Positions 1-5,517 of a DNA stretch of 10,536 bases are shown here, piece by piece (within the stretch, counting starts at the first letter, position 1; the number at the start of each line of letters is the position of its first letter). A program made the translations under genes and the position numbers. The stretch lies in the NCBI GenBank assembly GCA_964558415.1, contig CAZLDI010000034.1, positions 1-10,536 on the forward strand, given 5' to 3'. The notes under the pieces are model-generated. The model was not told the origin of the DNA, did no database searches, and saw nothing but the letters and a program-made list of their open reading frames with translations. The DNA comes from CAZLDI01 sp964558415. Lineage in GTDB: Bacteria; Chloroflexota; Dehalococcoidia; SM23-28-2; RBG-16-64-32.

Positions 1-71
1 CGCATACGGGATTCGAACCCGTGATCTCCGCCTTGAGAGGGCGGCGTCCTGGGCCGCTAGACGAATGCGCC
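1..71 (-). tRNA. tRNA-Glu (CTC), 3' end cut by window edge
   Basis: Read on the minus strand, the acceptor arm begins at 71 (GGCGCAT). The D arm, a 5-bp anticodon stem CCGCC/GGCGG with loop CTCTCAA, and the T arm with GGTTCGAATCC follow. The anticodon is CTC (positions 37-35), which reads GAG (Glu). The 3' acceptor strand is visible only as ATGCG at 5-1, so the last two paired bases, the discriminator and any CCA lie outside the window. It sits 4 nt downstream of tRNA-Gln and is probably on the same transcript. Confidence 0.95.
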
Positions 72-75
72 AGAC

Positions 76-149
76 TGGCTGCGGGACTAGGATTCGAACC
101 TAGACTAACTGATCCAGAGTCAGCCGTGCTACCGTTACACAATCCCGCA
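76..149 (-). tRNA. tRNA-Gln (CTG) with encoded CCA
   Basis: On the minus strand the acceptor TGCGGGA (149-143) pairs with TCCCGCA (86-80). The anticodon loop CTCTGGA gives anticodon CTG, which reads CAG (Gln). The T arm contains GGTTCGAATCC. The discriminator is G at 79, followed by a genome-encoded CCA at 78-76. The gene is followed 4 nt later by tRNA-Glu, so the order on the transcript is Gln then Glu. Confidence 0.95.
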
Positions 150-160
150 GAGCCAGGCTG

Positions 161-190
161 ATTGTATCAGACACCGTTCGGACCCACCAA
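161..190 (-). promoter_or_regulatory. Probable promoter of the tRNA-Gln/tRNA-Glu pair
   Basis: On the minus strand, TTGGTG (190-185) is followed by an 18-bp spacer and TACAAT (166-161). The expected start of transcription is about 5 nt before the tRNA-Gln 5' end at 149. The -10 box matches 5 of 6 consensus bases; the -35 box matches only its TTG. Confidence 0.55.
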
Positions 191-225
191 GCCTCGCGGC
201 GCCTCCGGCGATGCGTTCTGCGCCC

Positions 226-253
226 TTGACATCAGCTAAGGAAGCAATATAAT
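226..253 (+). promoter_or_regulatory. Consensus promoter of the tetR-family gene
   Basis: TTGACA (226-231), a 16-bp spacer and TATAAT (248-253) form a perfect-hexamer sigma70-type promoter. Transcription should begin near 260, which leaves a leader of about 50 nt before the GTG start at 310. The 22-bp palindrome at 263-284 lies right at and after the predicted start, a position that fits repression by the encoded regulator. Confidence 0.8.
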
Positions 254-262
254 GACGATACT

Positions 263-284
263 ATAGCGAGCGAGCGCTCGCTAT
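263..284. promoter_or_regulatory. 22-bp palindromic operator, probable TetR-family autoregulation site
   Basis: The inverted repeat is ATAGCGAGCG, then AG, then CGCTCGCTAT, with perfect 10-bp arms. It lies just downstream of the predicted transcription start of the tetR-family gene. The right arm recurs exactly at 1410-1419 in the repeat array near gltX. Palindromes of this size between promoter and gene are typical binding sites of TetR dimers; binding by this particular protein is inferred. Confidence 0.75.
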
Positions 285-309
285 CCAAAGGGGCAAAGGG
301 GGGGACCAG

Positions 310-972
310 GTGCCTAAGCTCAAGCCAGAGGAGCTGGAGACTCGCCGGCAGGAGATCATTGAAGCTGCGCGGATCTGCTTCTTGCGCAACGGGTTCCACA
401 AGACGACGACCGACGAGATCTGCCGGGAGGCCAGCATCACCCCTGGCGGCCTCTACCACTACTTCGGTGGCAAAGAGGAGATCATCAGCGCGGTAATCGC
501 GGGCTCCTCCCGCCAAGTGGTCGATCGTCTCAAAGGTCTGCTGGACGAATCAGGCGACTTCGCGAGCGCCTTCCGCGAACTAGCCTCCTTCTTCGTTGAA
601 TCGATGTCCGATCCCGACCTGGATAAGGCGGCGAGGCTCGATATCGAGATCTGGGCCGAAGCCTTGAAGAACCAGAATCTCGCGGAAATCAGCAGGGAAG
701 GCTGGTCGCTCCGGCGCCAGTTTATGGAGAGGTTCATACGCCTGGGCCTGGACGAGGGAATGTACAACAACCCGGGCGTTGTGGATCCGAAAGGGCTTTC
801 CTGTCTGCTGATGGCGATTCTCGTCGGCCTCCGAATCGGCAAGGTCGTTTGGGGCGAAGAGTTTGACCTCCCCGGTGCTACCCGCTCCCTCTTCTTGATG
901 AACTCCGGGCAGCTCACGTCGCAGCTAGCGATTCAGATCCAGCCGCCGGTGCCCGCCGCACCCGTGCGATGA
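310..972 (+). CDS. TetR/AcrR-family transcriptional regulator
   Basis: A 220-aa one-component repressor, normal length for the family. The N-terminal TetR helix-turn-helix spans roughly residues 10-57. It shows the family pattern of a first helix (EIIEAARICFLRNGF), the TTTDEICREASIT recognition unit and the GGLYHYFGGKEE motif. Residues 60-210 are the alpha-helical ligand-binding and dimerisation domain, which diverges among members, so the inducer cannot be read from it. The GTG start at 310 is chosen because it precedes the conserved N-terminus closely and follows a G-rich Shine-Dalgarno-like tract (about 296-303). The gene has a consensus promoter and a 22-bp palindrome in its leader, so it is probably autoregulated. 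Three related sites lie at 1363-1422, past its 3' end, with no protein gene correctly placed to be their target. Its direct neighbours, tRNAs and gltX, give no clue to the effector. Confidence 0.9.
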   Translation: MPKLKPEELETRRQEIIEAARICFLRNGFHKTTTDEICREASITPGGLYHYFGGKEEIISAVIAGSSRQVVDRLKGLLDESGDFASAFRELASFFVESMSDPDLDKAARLDIEIWAEALKNQNLAEISREGWSLRRQFMERFIRLGLDEGMYNNPGVVDPKGLSCLLMAILVGLRIGKVVWGEEFDLPGATRSLFLMNSGQLTSQLAIQIQPPVPAAPVR

Positions 973-978
973 TCGTAG

Positions 979-1008
979 TTTAGCGAGGCGACGCCCCGCC
1001 AAGCTAAA
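979..1008. other. Hairpin just past the tetR stop
   Basis: TTTAGC (979-984) pairs with GCTAAA (1003-1008), and inside it GGCG (987-990) pairs with CGCC (997-1000), separated by a small GA/AA internal loop. The loop is ACGCCC. It begins 7 nt after the tetR stop codon and may stabilise or end that transcript, but no run of T follows on the plus strand. Confidence 0.5.
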
Positions 1009-1038
1009 GGCCGCCCTTCCCCTCGAGGAAGGACGGCC
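1003..1038 (-). terminator. Candidate intrinsic terminator (minus strand)
   Basis: The stem is GGCCG and CCTTCC (1009-1013, 1015-1020) paired with GGAAGG and CGGCC (1027-1032, 1034-1038), with one mismatch and loop CCTCGA. On the minus strand the stem is followed directly by TTTAGC, a short U-tract. It would end the candidate RNA transcribed from the promoter at 1333-1305 and would also meet convergent tetR transcription. The U-tract is short, so termination is not certain. Confidence 0.45.
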
Positions 1039-1298
1039 CCTCCCAGTTCAGAGACCGCCGTGGAGCCCATGACACGGCGGTCCTGTGCGTCCTACGGGGG
1101 TGGCGAGCCCCCCGGGGGTGCGGCGTTCCCCACTCTTGCCAGACGCCTGATTTCGGCGCCCCGACGCTTCGGGGCCGGGGCCTGCGAGCCCCCTCGATCC
1201 GACAGGTCAAACCCGTCTGCGACCCTGCTCCCGCTCTTCCCTTGGCCTGCCGCGTTCATCCTCTTGCTCATCGCTCCATCGATTTGGCGTTATCGATC
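1003..1298 (-). ncRNA. Candidate structured non-coding RNA, about 290 nt, unidentified
   Basis: No convincing protein gene lies in 973-1444. On the minus strand a good promoter (1333-1305) predicts a start near 1298, and a terminator-like hairpin ends near 1003. Between them are consecutive strong stems: GGGGC/GCCCC (1177-1181/1188-1192), a 7-bp stem with a 4-nt loop (1158-1164/1169-1175), CGGGGG/CCCCCG (1095-1100/1109-1114) and a 10-bp stem with a 10-nt loop (1053-1062/1073-1082). A longer-range match CAGACG/CGTCTG (1140-1145/1213-1218) encloses the first two. I checked by eye for RNase P, tmRNA, SRP, 5S and common riboswitch motifs and recognised none. It could instead be a GC-rich relic or part of the tetR 3' region read on the other strand. 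Confidence 0.4.
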
Positions 1299-1304
1299 AC
1301 CCGT

Positions 1305-1333
1305 ATTAGAAGCCCATTTCAACCCCTAGTCAA
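1305..1333 (-). promoter_or_regulatory. Predicted minus-strand promoter for the candidate RNA
   Basis: On the minus strand, TTGACT (1333-1328), a 17-bp spacer and TCTAAT (1310-1305) match 5 of 6 consensus bases in each hexamer. No protein-coding start follows on this strand before the convergent tetR gene. The three-unit operator-like array at 1363-1422 lies about 30-90 bp upstream. Confidence 0.5.
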
Positions 1334-1362
1334 TAGGTTTGGAGGGAAATGCGAGTATTATC

Positions 1363-1422
1363 GAGCGAGCGCTCATTTTACAGAGAAAGCGCTCGGTTTA
1401 CCGAGCAAGCGCTCGCTATAGC
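1363..1422. repeat. Three tandem 20-bp operator-like units
   Basis: Units at 1363-1382, 1383-1402 and 1403-1422 all begin GAG and share AGCGCTC at the same offset, so the CGCTC half-sites recur exactly every 20 bp (1370, 1390, 1410). Unit 1 has the palindrome GAGCG-AG-CGCTC. Unit 3 carries the same right arm, CGCTCGCTAT, as the palindrome in the tetR leader (275-284). Units 2 and 3 are also linked by GCTCGG-TTTA-CCGAGC (1391-1406). The likeness suggests several TetR dimers binding on one face of the helix, two turns apart. TATTAT lies directly before the array at 1356-1361. Confidence 0.7.
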
Positions 1423-1425
1423 ATT

Positions 1426-1437
1426 CTGACCAGTCAG
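1426..1437. repeat. Short inverted repeat next to the gltX stop
   Basis: CTGAC, then CA, then GTCAG forms a 12-bp inverted repeat, and a further GTCAG follows at 1437-1441 after an overlap. It sits between the 20-bp operator-like array and the end of gltX. It could be an additional regulator half-site or chance; there is no supporting neighbour. Confidence 0.35.
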
Positions 1438-1444
1438 TCAGAGG

Positions 1445-2902
1445 CTAGGCGCCGGACCGAACCATTCCGAGCGCCGCCCTGAGTCTTCCGAGCGTCTTCT
1501 CCCTCCCAAGCACCTCCATCGTCTCGAACAAAGGAGGCGCCGCTGTTTTCCCCGTCACCGCAACCCGGATCACCCCGAATAGCTCACCCGTCTTCACGCC
1601 GATCTGCTCGGCCAGGGGCCGGATCGCTCCCTCGAGCCTCGCGTGGCGCCAGTCCGTGACGCCCTCCGCGTGCGCCAGCGTTAGCTCCAAAGCTTCTGCC
1701 GCTTCCTCGGGCTGACCCGCGAACCTCTTCCCGAGAAGCGCCGCCGTCTCGTAGTCCGGATCGACGAAGAAGAAATCCGCCATATCGGCTATCTCGGTGA
1801 GCTGTTTGATTCGCTCCCTTACCAACGGGACGATGCGCACCAGGACGTCGGTCTCTACCGCTTGACCGATCGCACGCTCGAGGAACGGCCGCACCCGAAT
1901 TGCCAGCTCTTCCACTGGCAGCTCCCGTATGTACGTGCCGTTCAGCCACTGCAATTTCTCGGCATTGAACACAGCGGGGTTCGGCAGGAGGCGCTCGAGG
2001 CTGAAGTTCCTGACCAGCGTCTGTCGATCAATGACCTCTGTGCGGTCGTCGAGGGACCAGCCGAGTAACGCCAGGAAGTTCACGACAGTCTCCGGCAAGT
2101 AACCGTTGTCACGATACTCCAGCGCCGCATGAGCGCCGTGTCTTTTGGATAGCTTCGCCCTGTCCGATCCGAGTATTCGCGATAGGTGCGCAAACAACGG
2201 GGGCTCCCAGCCAAACGCCCGGTGCACCAGGAGGTGCCGCGGTGCGCTGGGCAGCCATTCCTCGCCACGCAGGACGTGCGTGATCTCCATCAAGTGGTCG
2301 TCGACCTGCGCTGCCAAATGGTATGTCGGGTATCCATCCGATTTGAGAAGGACGAAATCATCCAGCGTCTCGTTCCGGAACGTCACCTCTCCGCGAAGCT
2401 CGTCGCGCGCGATCGTGGCCCCGCTGAGTGGCGTCTTGAACCGCACCACCGGCGTCACACCAGTCGCATCCGCCGCGTGGCGCTGTGCCGGAGTAAGATC
2501 GCGGCAGTGCCTGTCGTAACGCGGCGGCTCCTTGCGTGCCTGCTGCTCTCGTCGCACCTGCTCCAGGCGCTCAGGTGAGCAGTAGCACTGATAGGCCGAG
2601 CCCGTCCCCAGCAGCCGGCTGGAGTGCTCCCGGTATGTGTCCAGCCGCTGCGACTGCGTATATGGGGCGTGTGGGCCGCCGACATCCGGCCCCTCATCCC
2701 ACTCCAGACCCAACCAGCGGAGCGCTGCCATCTGCGACTCCACCCCGCCCTCGACATAGCGCGCCTGATCCGTGTCCTCTATTCTCAGGAGAAACTGCCC
2801 ACCATGGCGCCGTGCCAGGAGCCAGTTGAAGAGGGCCGTACGCATATTCCCCAGGTGCGGCTCCCCGGTTGGGCTTGGTGCGTACCGCGTGCGGACTCTC
2901 AT
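1445..2902 (-). CDS. gltX: Glutamyl-tRNA synthetase (GluRS, class I)
   Basis: A cytoplasmic enzyme that charges tRNA-Glu with glutamate using ATP. The 485-aa length is normal for bacterial GluRS. The protein opens with RTRYAPSPTGEPHLGN, where HLGN (16-19) is the HIGH signature. IEDTD follows at 41-45, a CYC...C zinc-type knuckle at Cys106, Cys108 and Cys133, ITHVLRGEEW near 207-216, and the KMSKS-type loop KLSKR at 250-254. The C-terminal half is the helical anticodon-binding region. The reading frame stays open about 100 residues upstream, but the conserved N-terminus fixes ATG 2902 as the start; a second in-frame ATG at 2932 is possible but less likely. A -10-like TATTGT ends 10 nt before this ATG, so the mRNA may be leaderless. 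tRNA-Gln and tRNA-Glu genes lie nearby. No glutaminyl-tRNA synthetase is in view, so whether this enzyme also charges tRNA-Gln cannot be told here. Confidence 0.97.
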   Translation of the reverse strand: MRVRTRYAPSPTGEPHLGNMRTALFNWLLARRHGGQFLLRIEDTDQARYVEGGVESQMAALRWLGLEWDEGPDVGGPHAPYTQSQRLDTYREHSSRLLGTGSAYQCYCSPERLEQVRREQQARKEPPRYDRHCRDLTPAQRHAADATGVTPVVRFKTPLSGATIARDELRGEVTFRNETLDDFVLLKSDGYPTYHLAAQVDDHLMEITHVLRGEEWLPSAPRHLLVHRAFGWEPPLFAHLSRILGSDRAKLSKRHGAHAALEYRDNGYLPETVVNFLALLGWSLDDRTEVIDRQTLVRNFSLERLLPNPAVFNAEKLQWLNGTYIRELPVEELAIRVRPFLERAIGQAVETDVLVRIVPLVRERIKQLTEIADMADFFFVDPDYETAALLGKRFAGQPEEAAEALELTLAHAEGVTDWRHARLEGAIRPLAEQIGVKTGELFGVIRVAVTGKTAAPPLFETMEVLGREKTLGRLRAALGMVRSGA

Positions 2903-2912
2903 GGCATTTCGA

Positions 2913-2940
2913 ACAATAGAGCAGCCGCTCATTAGGGCAA
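2913..2940 (-). promoter_or_regulatory. gltX: Possible gltX promoter
   Basis: On the minus strand, TTGCCC (2940-2935), a 16-bp spacer and TATTGT (2918-2913) precede the gltX ATG (2902) by 10 nt. Transcription would begin almost at the start codon. No Shine-Dalgarno sequence is seen in the space between. Each hexamer matches 4 of 6 consensus bases. Confidence 0.4.
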
Positions 2941-2954
2941 AGCTCGACCTGCCG

Positions 2955-2983
2955 TTGAACCAACAGCCTGCACCGGCTATCGT
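2955..2983 (+). promoter_or_regulatory. Possible promoter of the 99-aa gene
   Basis: TTGAAC (2955-2960), a 17-bp spacer and TATCGT (2978-2983) lie 9 nt before ATG 2993. The predicted start of transcription falls at or within a few bases of the start codon, and no Shine-Dalgarno sequence is present. It is back to back with the gltX promoter. Confidence 0.45.
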
Positions 2984-2992
2984 TTGAGCTTG

Positions 2993-3292
2993 ATGCAAGG
3001 TGTAATCGAGGTCCGGCCGGATAGCGTCGAGTCGTTGTTCACCCAGGGCAAGGAGCTCCCCTACGTGGAGTTTGGACAGCACGAGCCGGGCGTGAAGCTG
3101 GTATACCAGGGCAGCGACTACTGGTATCATCGCACGCTCCCGCTGAAAGGTTACGGCGCAGTCCTTGGTCGCTATATCACGAATCTGGAGGCCGAAGGGC
3201 ACAAGGCAATCCTCGCCCGCTTCGGCACCCGCATCTATATCTACGCCACCGGTGTCACGCCCATCGGCGCCGGCAAGGCGCCCGGCGTCTAG
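2993..3292 (+). CDS. Small protein of unknown function (99 aa)
   Basis: I do not recognise this family. The protein is soluble-looking, with no signal peptide or membrane segment. It is rich in aromatic residues (YQGSDYWYH, residues ~42-50; RIYIYATG, ~83-90) and appears to have beta strands around a central glycine-rich turn (LKGYGAVLG). It is judged real because it fills the gap between gltX and the rluD-like gene, has a promoter-like sequence at the right distance, and has ordinary composition. ATG 2993 is preferred; TTG 2984 in frame would add three residues. It is divergent from gltX and ends 28 bp before the convergent rluD-like gene, so it is a single-gene unit. Confidence 0.65.
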   Translation: MQGVIEVRPDSVESLFTQGKELPYVEFGQHEPGVKLVYQGSDYWYHRTLPLKGYGAVLGRYITNLEAEGHKAILARFGTRIYIYATGVTPIGAGKAPGV

Positions 3293-3320
3293 GCACTTCC
3301 ATCCCGGCCAGCCTCTTCGG

Positions 3321-4229
3321 TCACGTTCGTCCCCTCAGCGTTTCCAGCGCCTCTTGCAGGTCCGTCGGCAGAGGCGATTCAAACTCGATCATGCGCCGGC
3401 CGGGCGGCAGCGCGAACCCCAGCCGCCAGGCGTGCAGAAACTGCCGGCCCACCAGCTCAGACCGCCGCCCATACGTCGCGTCGCCCACTATCGCGTGACC
3501 CAACGCCGACATGTGGACGCGGATCTGGTGGGTTCGGCCAGTGACCGGCTCTACCTCCAGCAGCGCGTATCGCCCCCGCTCCATCTCCTCACGCACGCGG
3601 TACTTCGTGATCGCCTCGCGGCCGCCGGCCACCACCGCCATCTTCTTCCGGTTCTTCGGGTGGCGCGCGATCGGCGCCTCGATCACTCCCTCCCGCGGAC
3701 TTGGAATGCCGTGCACGAGGGCGAGATAGGTCTTGTGCACTTCCCGTTCCTGGAGCTGTGTCTGCAACGCCCGCTGTGCGCGGTCGTCCTTCGCCACAAC
3801 CATCAGCCCTGAGGTGTCTTTGTCCAGCCGGTGCACGATTCCCGGGCGCAGCGTGCCGGATATTCCGCGAAGGTCCGGCACCAGAGCCAGCAGCGCGTTC
3901 ACCAGCGTGCCGCTTGGGTGACCCGGCGCCGGGTGCACGGTCAGCCCGGCCGGCTTGTCCAGTACGATAACGCTCGCGTCCTGGAAGAGGATGGTGATCG
4001 GTATCTCTTCGGCCGTTAGGTCCGTCGTTGCTGGTGGTGGTATCGACACAGCGACACTGACGCCGGACGCGACGATATCAGATGGCTTCGCCGCCCGCTT
4101 GTCGAGCGTCACCAGACCCTCGTCTATCAGGCGCCGCGCCCTGCTGCGTGACAGCTCTGGACACCGCCGAGCCACGAATGCGTCAAGCCTTTCACCGGAA
4201 CGGTCCGCCGTCAGGTCACGTGTCTTCAT
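3321..4229 (-). CDS. rluD: RluA/RluD-family rRNA pseudouridine synthase
   Basis: Predicted to turn specific uridines in rRNA into pseudouridine. The protein has 302 aa. It carries an N-terminal S4 RNA-binding domain (about residues 13-62, ERLDAFVARR...SRSRARRLIDEG) and then the pseudouridine synthase domain. The catalytic motif HRLDKDTSGLMVVAK places the essential aspartate at Asp136. VLDKPAGLTVHP (89-100) and the later VTGRTHQIRVHM motif are also typical of the family. ATG 4229 is chosen because it starts just before the S4 domain; the frame is open further upstream only because it runs under lspA. The gene overlaps the end of lspA by 14 nt and is surely co-transcribed with it, a gene pair known from many bacteria. 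Family membership is secure; the exact target uridines, and so the symbol, are by analogy. Confidence 0.92.
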   Translation of the reverse strand: MKTRDLTADRSGERLDAFVARRCPELSRSRARRLIDEGLVTLDKRAAKPSDIVASGVSVAVSIPPPATTDLTAEEIPITILFQDASVIVLDKPAGLTVHPAPGHPSGTLVNALLALVPDLRGISGTLRPGIVHRLDKDTSGLMVVAKDDRAQRALQTQLQEREVHKTYLALVHGIPSPREGVIEAPIARHPKNRKKMAVVAGGREAITKYRVREEMERGRYALLEVEPVTGRTHQIRVHMSALGHAIVGDATYGRRSELVGRQFLHAWRLGFALPPGRRMIEFESPLPTDLQEALETLRGRT

Positions 4230-4746
4230 CCGCGGCCGCCTGACGCCGGTACTCGAATAACAAGTATCCGCCGATGATCGCTGCGATGCCCACCGATATC
4301 GCCGAGTCGGCGACGTTGAACGCCGGCCACCACCCCACGTCCACGAAGTCCGTGACCCTGCCAAGGCGCACCCGATCCACAAGATTCCCGATAGCCCCGC
4401 CAAGCATCATCCCGATCGCGACCGGAACCACCCAGTGGTTGAATGGTGGGTTCCGGTAGTACAGGTAAAGCGCGCCGAGCCCCAGCAGCGCCATGAGCAC
4501 CAGGAATACAGTCTGGTCTTCAAGGATCCCGAACGCCGCGCCAGTATTCGTGACATAACGTATCCGCAGCGGCCAGTCCGCGTCCGGCCACGCTTCCCCA
4601 CGCTCCAGAGACGCCCGGACCACTGTCTTCGTCGCCTGATCTGCAGCGGCCACCACCAGCGCCGTGCCCCAGAAGAGCGCGCGCCTCGCCCACACTGCGC
4701 GGTCAGGTCGCGCCGTTGGCGCGCTTGCCGCCTCAATCCTCTGCAT
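4216..4746 (-). CDS. lspA: Lipoprotein signal peptidase (signal peptidase II)
   Basis: An integral membrane aspartyl protease that cleaves the signal peptide from lipidated prolipoproteins. The 176-aa length is normal, with four predicted membrane helices at about residues 22-37, 78-96, 106-122 and 146-163. Family motifs are present: AADQATK (34-40), NTGAAFGIL (67-75), GNLVDR with catalytic Asp124, and FNVADSAI with catalytic Asp147. The frame is open upstream to 4875, but ATG 4746 gives the normal N-terminal length. An extended -10 element ends 8 nt before it. The gene overlaps the rluD-like gene, and the lipoprotein at 9399-10121 is a plausible substrate. Confidence 0.95.
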   Translation of the reverse strand: MQRIEAASAPTARPDRAVWARRALFWGTALVVAAADQATKTVVRASLERGEAWPDADWPLRIRYVTNTGAAFGILEDQTVFLVLMALLGLGALYLYYRNPPFNHWVVPVAIGMMLGGAIGNLVDRVRLGRVTDFVDVGWWPAFNVADSAISVGIAAIIGGYLLFEYRRQAAADEDT

Positions 4747-4754
4747 CGAGAGGG

Positions 4755-4763
4755 ATGATAGCA
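4755..4763 (-). promoter_or_regulatory. lspA: Extended -10 element before lspA
   Basis: On the minus strand, TGC followed by TATCAT (4763-4755) forms an extended -10 box that ends 8 nt before the ATG at 4746. A -35 box is not clear at 16-18 bp, as expected where an extended -10 is used. Transcription would begin at or within two bases of the start codon, so the lspA-rluD mRNA may be leaderless. Confidence 0.4.
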
Positions 4764-4803
4764 CGCGAAGGAGCCGCCGCACTGCCTGGGGCAGCGTCCT
4801 TCT

Positions 4804-4832
4804 TTGACGACCGTCACCAGGATTGCTATCCT
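4804..4832 (+). promoter_or_regulatory. Promoter of the molybdopterin oxidoreductase gene and downstream run
   Basis: TTGACG (4804-4809), a 17-bp spacer and TATCCT (4827-4832), with TGC just before the -10 box, form a good sigma70-type promoter. Transcription should begin near 4839. AAGGAG at 4844-4849 is a clear ribosome binding site 9 nt before GTG 4859, unlike most other genes in the window. Confidence 0.65.
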
Positions 4833-4858
4833 CGCATTCACGGAAGGAGCGCGCGCTG

Positions 4859-5458
4859 GTGTTCGATATCGTCAAACGGCGTGAGAAGGACCGCGAAATG
4901 TACGGGGACCGGCTCCCGGCTGGGCAAAAGCTGGTTCAGGACTGGCCGGTCCTCACCTACGGCGGGGCGCCTCGTGTGGAAACGAAGGACTGGGAGCTGC
5001 GCTTCTTCGGGCTGGTGGACAACGAGGTTAAGCTTAACTGGGAGCAGTTCAATGCGCTCCCCGCAACCAGGGTCCGCGCGGACATCCATTGCGTTACTAC
5101 CTGGAGTCGCTTCGACAACGACTTCGAAGGTGTCAGCGTCGCTGAGTTGATGAAGCTTGTGAAACCAAGTCCTTCCGCAGCCGCGGTCATGGCGCACTGT
5201 TACGGTGGCTACACTACCAACTTGCTCTTCTCGGACTTCATACGCGACGAGAACCTCCTTGCGGTCAAGCACGATGGCAAGCCGCTCGATGCTCAGCACG
5301 GCGGCCCCTGCCGGCTTGTCGTTCCCCATCTTTATTTCTGGAAGAGCGCCAAGTGGATCCGCGGCATCGAATTCATCTCCAAAGACCAGCCCGGCTTCTG
5401 GGAGATGTACGGTTACCATATTCGTGGCGACCCATGGAAAGAGGAGCGCTACTCTTGA
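4859..5458 (+). CDS. Sulfite-oxidase-fold molybdopterin oxidoreductase, cytoplasmic form
   Basis: A 199-aa protein consisting almost only of the oxidoreductase molybdopterin-binding domain of the sulfite oxidase/YedY superfamily. RFFGLVDNEVKLNWEQFNALP (about 48-68) is the domain entry. DIHCVTTWSRFDNDFEGV contains Cys78, the expected cysteine ligand of the molybdenum. The AHCYGGYTTNL, GGPCRLVVPHLYFWKSAKWI and GIEF segments complete the fold. No Tat signal, membrane segment or haem domain is visible, so it is probably cytoplasmic. The GTG start is chosen for its AAGGAG ribosome binding site and for giving the usual short N-terminus. The substrate is not known for this subgroup, and sulfite oxidation should not be assumed. 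It is the first gene of a same-strand run with the AsnC/siroheme-decarboxylase-like and TrpD2-like genes. Confidence 0.88.
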   Translation: MFDIVKRREKDREMYGDRLPAGQKLVQDWPVLTYGGAPRVETKDWELRFFGLVDNEVKLNWEQFNALPATRVRADIHCVTTWSRFDNDFEGVSVAELMKLVKPSPSAAAVMAHCYGGYTTNLLFSDFIRDENLLAVKHDGKPLDAQHGGPCRLVVPHLYFWKSAKWIRGIEFISKDQPGFWEMYGYHIRGDPWKEERYS

Positions 5459-5490
5459 GGCTATGGTTCTTGCTGAGATTTCAGGACTAT

Positions 5491-5517
5491 CGGTTGAGAT
5501 CTGAGTACGGTTGAGAT
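5491..5517 (+). repeat. 10-bp direct repeat spanning the next start codon
   Basis: CGGTTGAGAT occurs at 5491-5500 and again at 5508-5517, 17 bp apart, and the second copy runs into ATG 5516. The spacing is under two helical turns. It may be a regulatory half-site pair or a small duplication. It lies in the 57-nt gap after the molybdopterin oxidoreductase gene. Confidence 0.4.

Noticed and set aside
1003..1298. T-box leader on the minus strand
   Set aside because: There is a weak likeness (AGUGGGGAACGCCGC and a final terminator stem), but the UGGNACCGCG box is not intact and no gene follows on that strand, only the antisense of tetR.
1060..1329. Open frame of 89 codons in the gap after tetR
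   Set aside because: It has no ribosome binding site or promoter, a composition typical of GC-rich non-coding DNA, and it cuts across the strong hairpins.
1363..1422. Small CRISPR array
   Set aside because: The 20-bp units are contiguous with no unique spacers, are only partly alike, and match the tetR leader palindrome, which fits operators.
2903..3202. N-terminal extension of the gltX frame by about 100 residues
   Set aside because: The conserved GluRS N-terminus begins at 2902, the upstream residues resemble no GluRS, and the stretch overlaps the divergent 99-aa gene and its promoter.
4230..4403. N-terminal extension of the rluD-like frame
   Set aside because: It runs antiparallel in frame only under lspA coding sequence, and the S4 domain begins right after ATG 4229.
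4747..4875. N-terminal extension of lspA
   Set aside because: It would cover the promoter and ribosome-binding region of the divergent oxidoreductase gene, and LspA proteins do not need it.
5463..5504. 13-codon leader peptide before the AsnC-like gene
   Set aside because: It has no ribosome binding site, no run of regulatory codons and no attenuator hairpin, so it is most likely chance.
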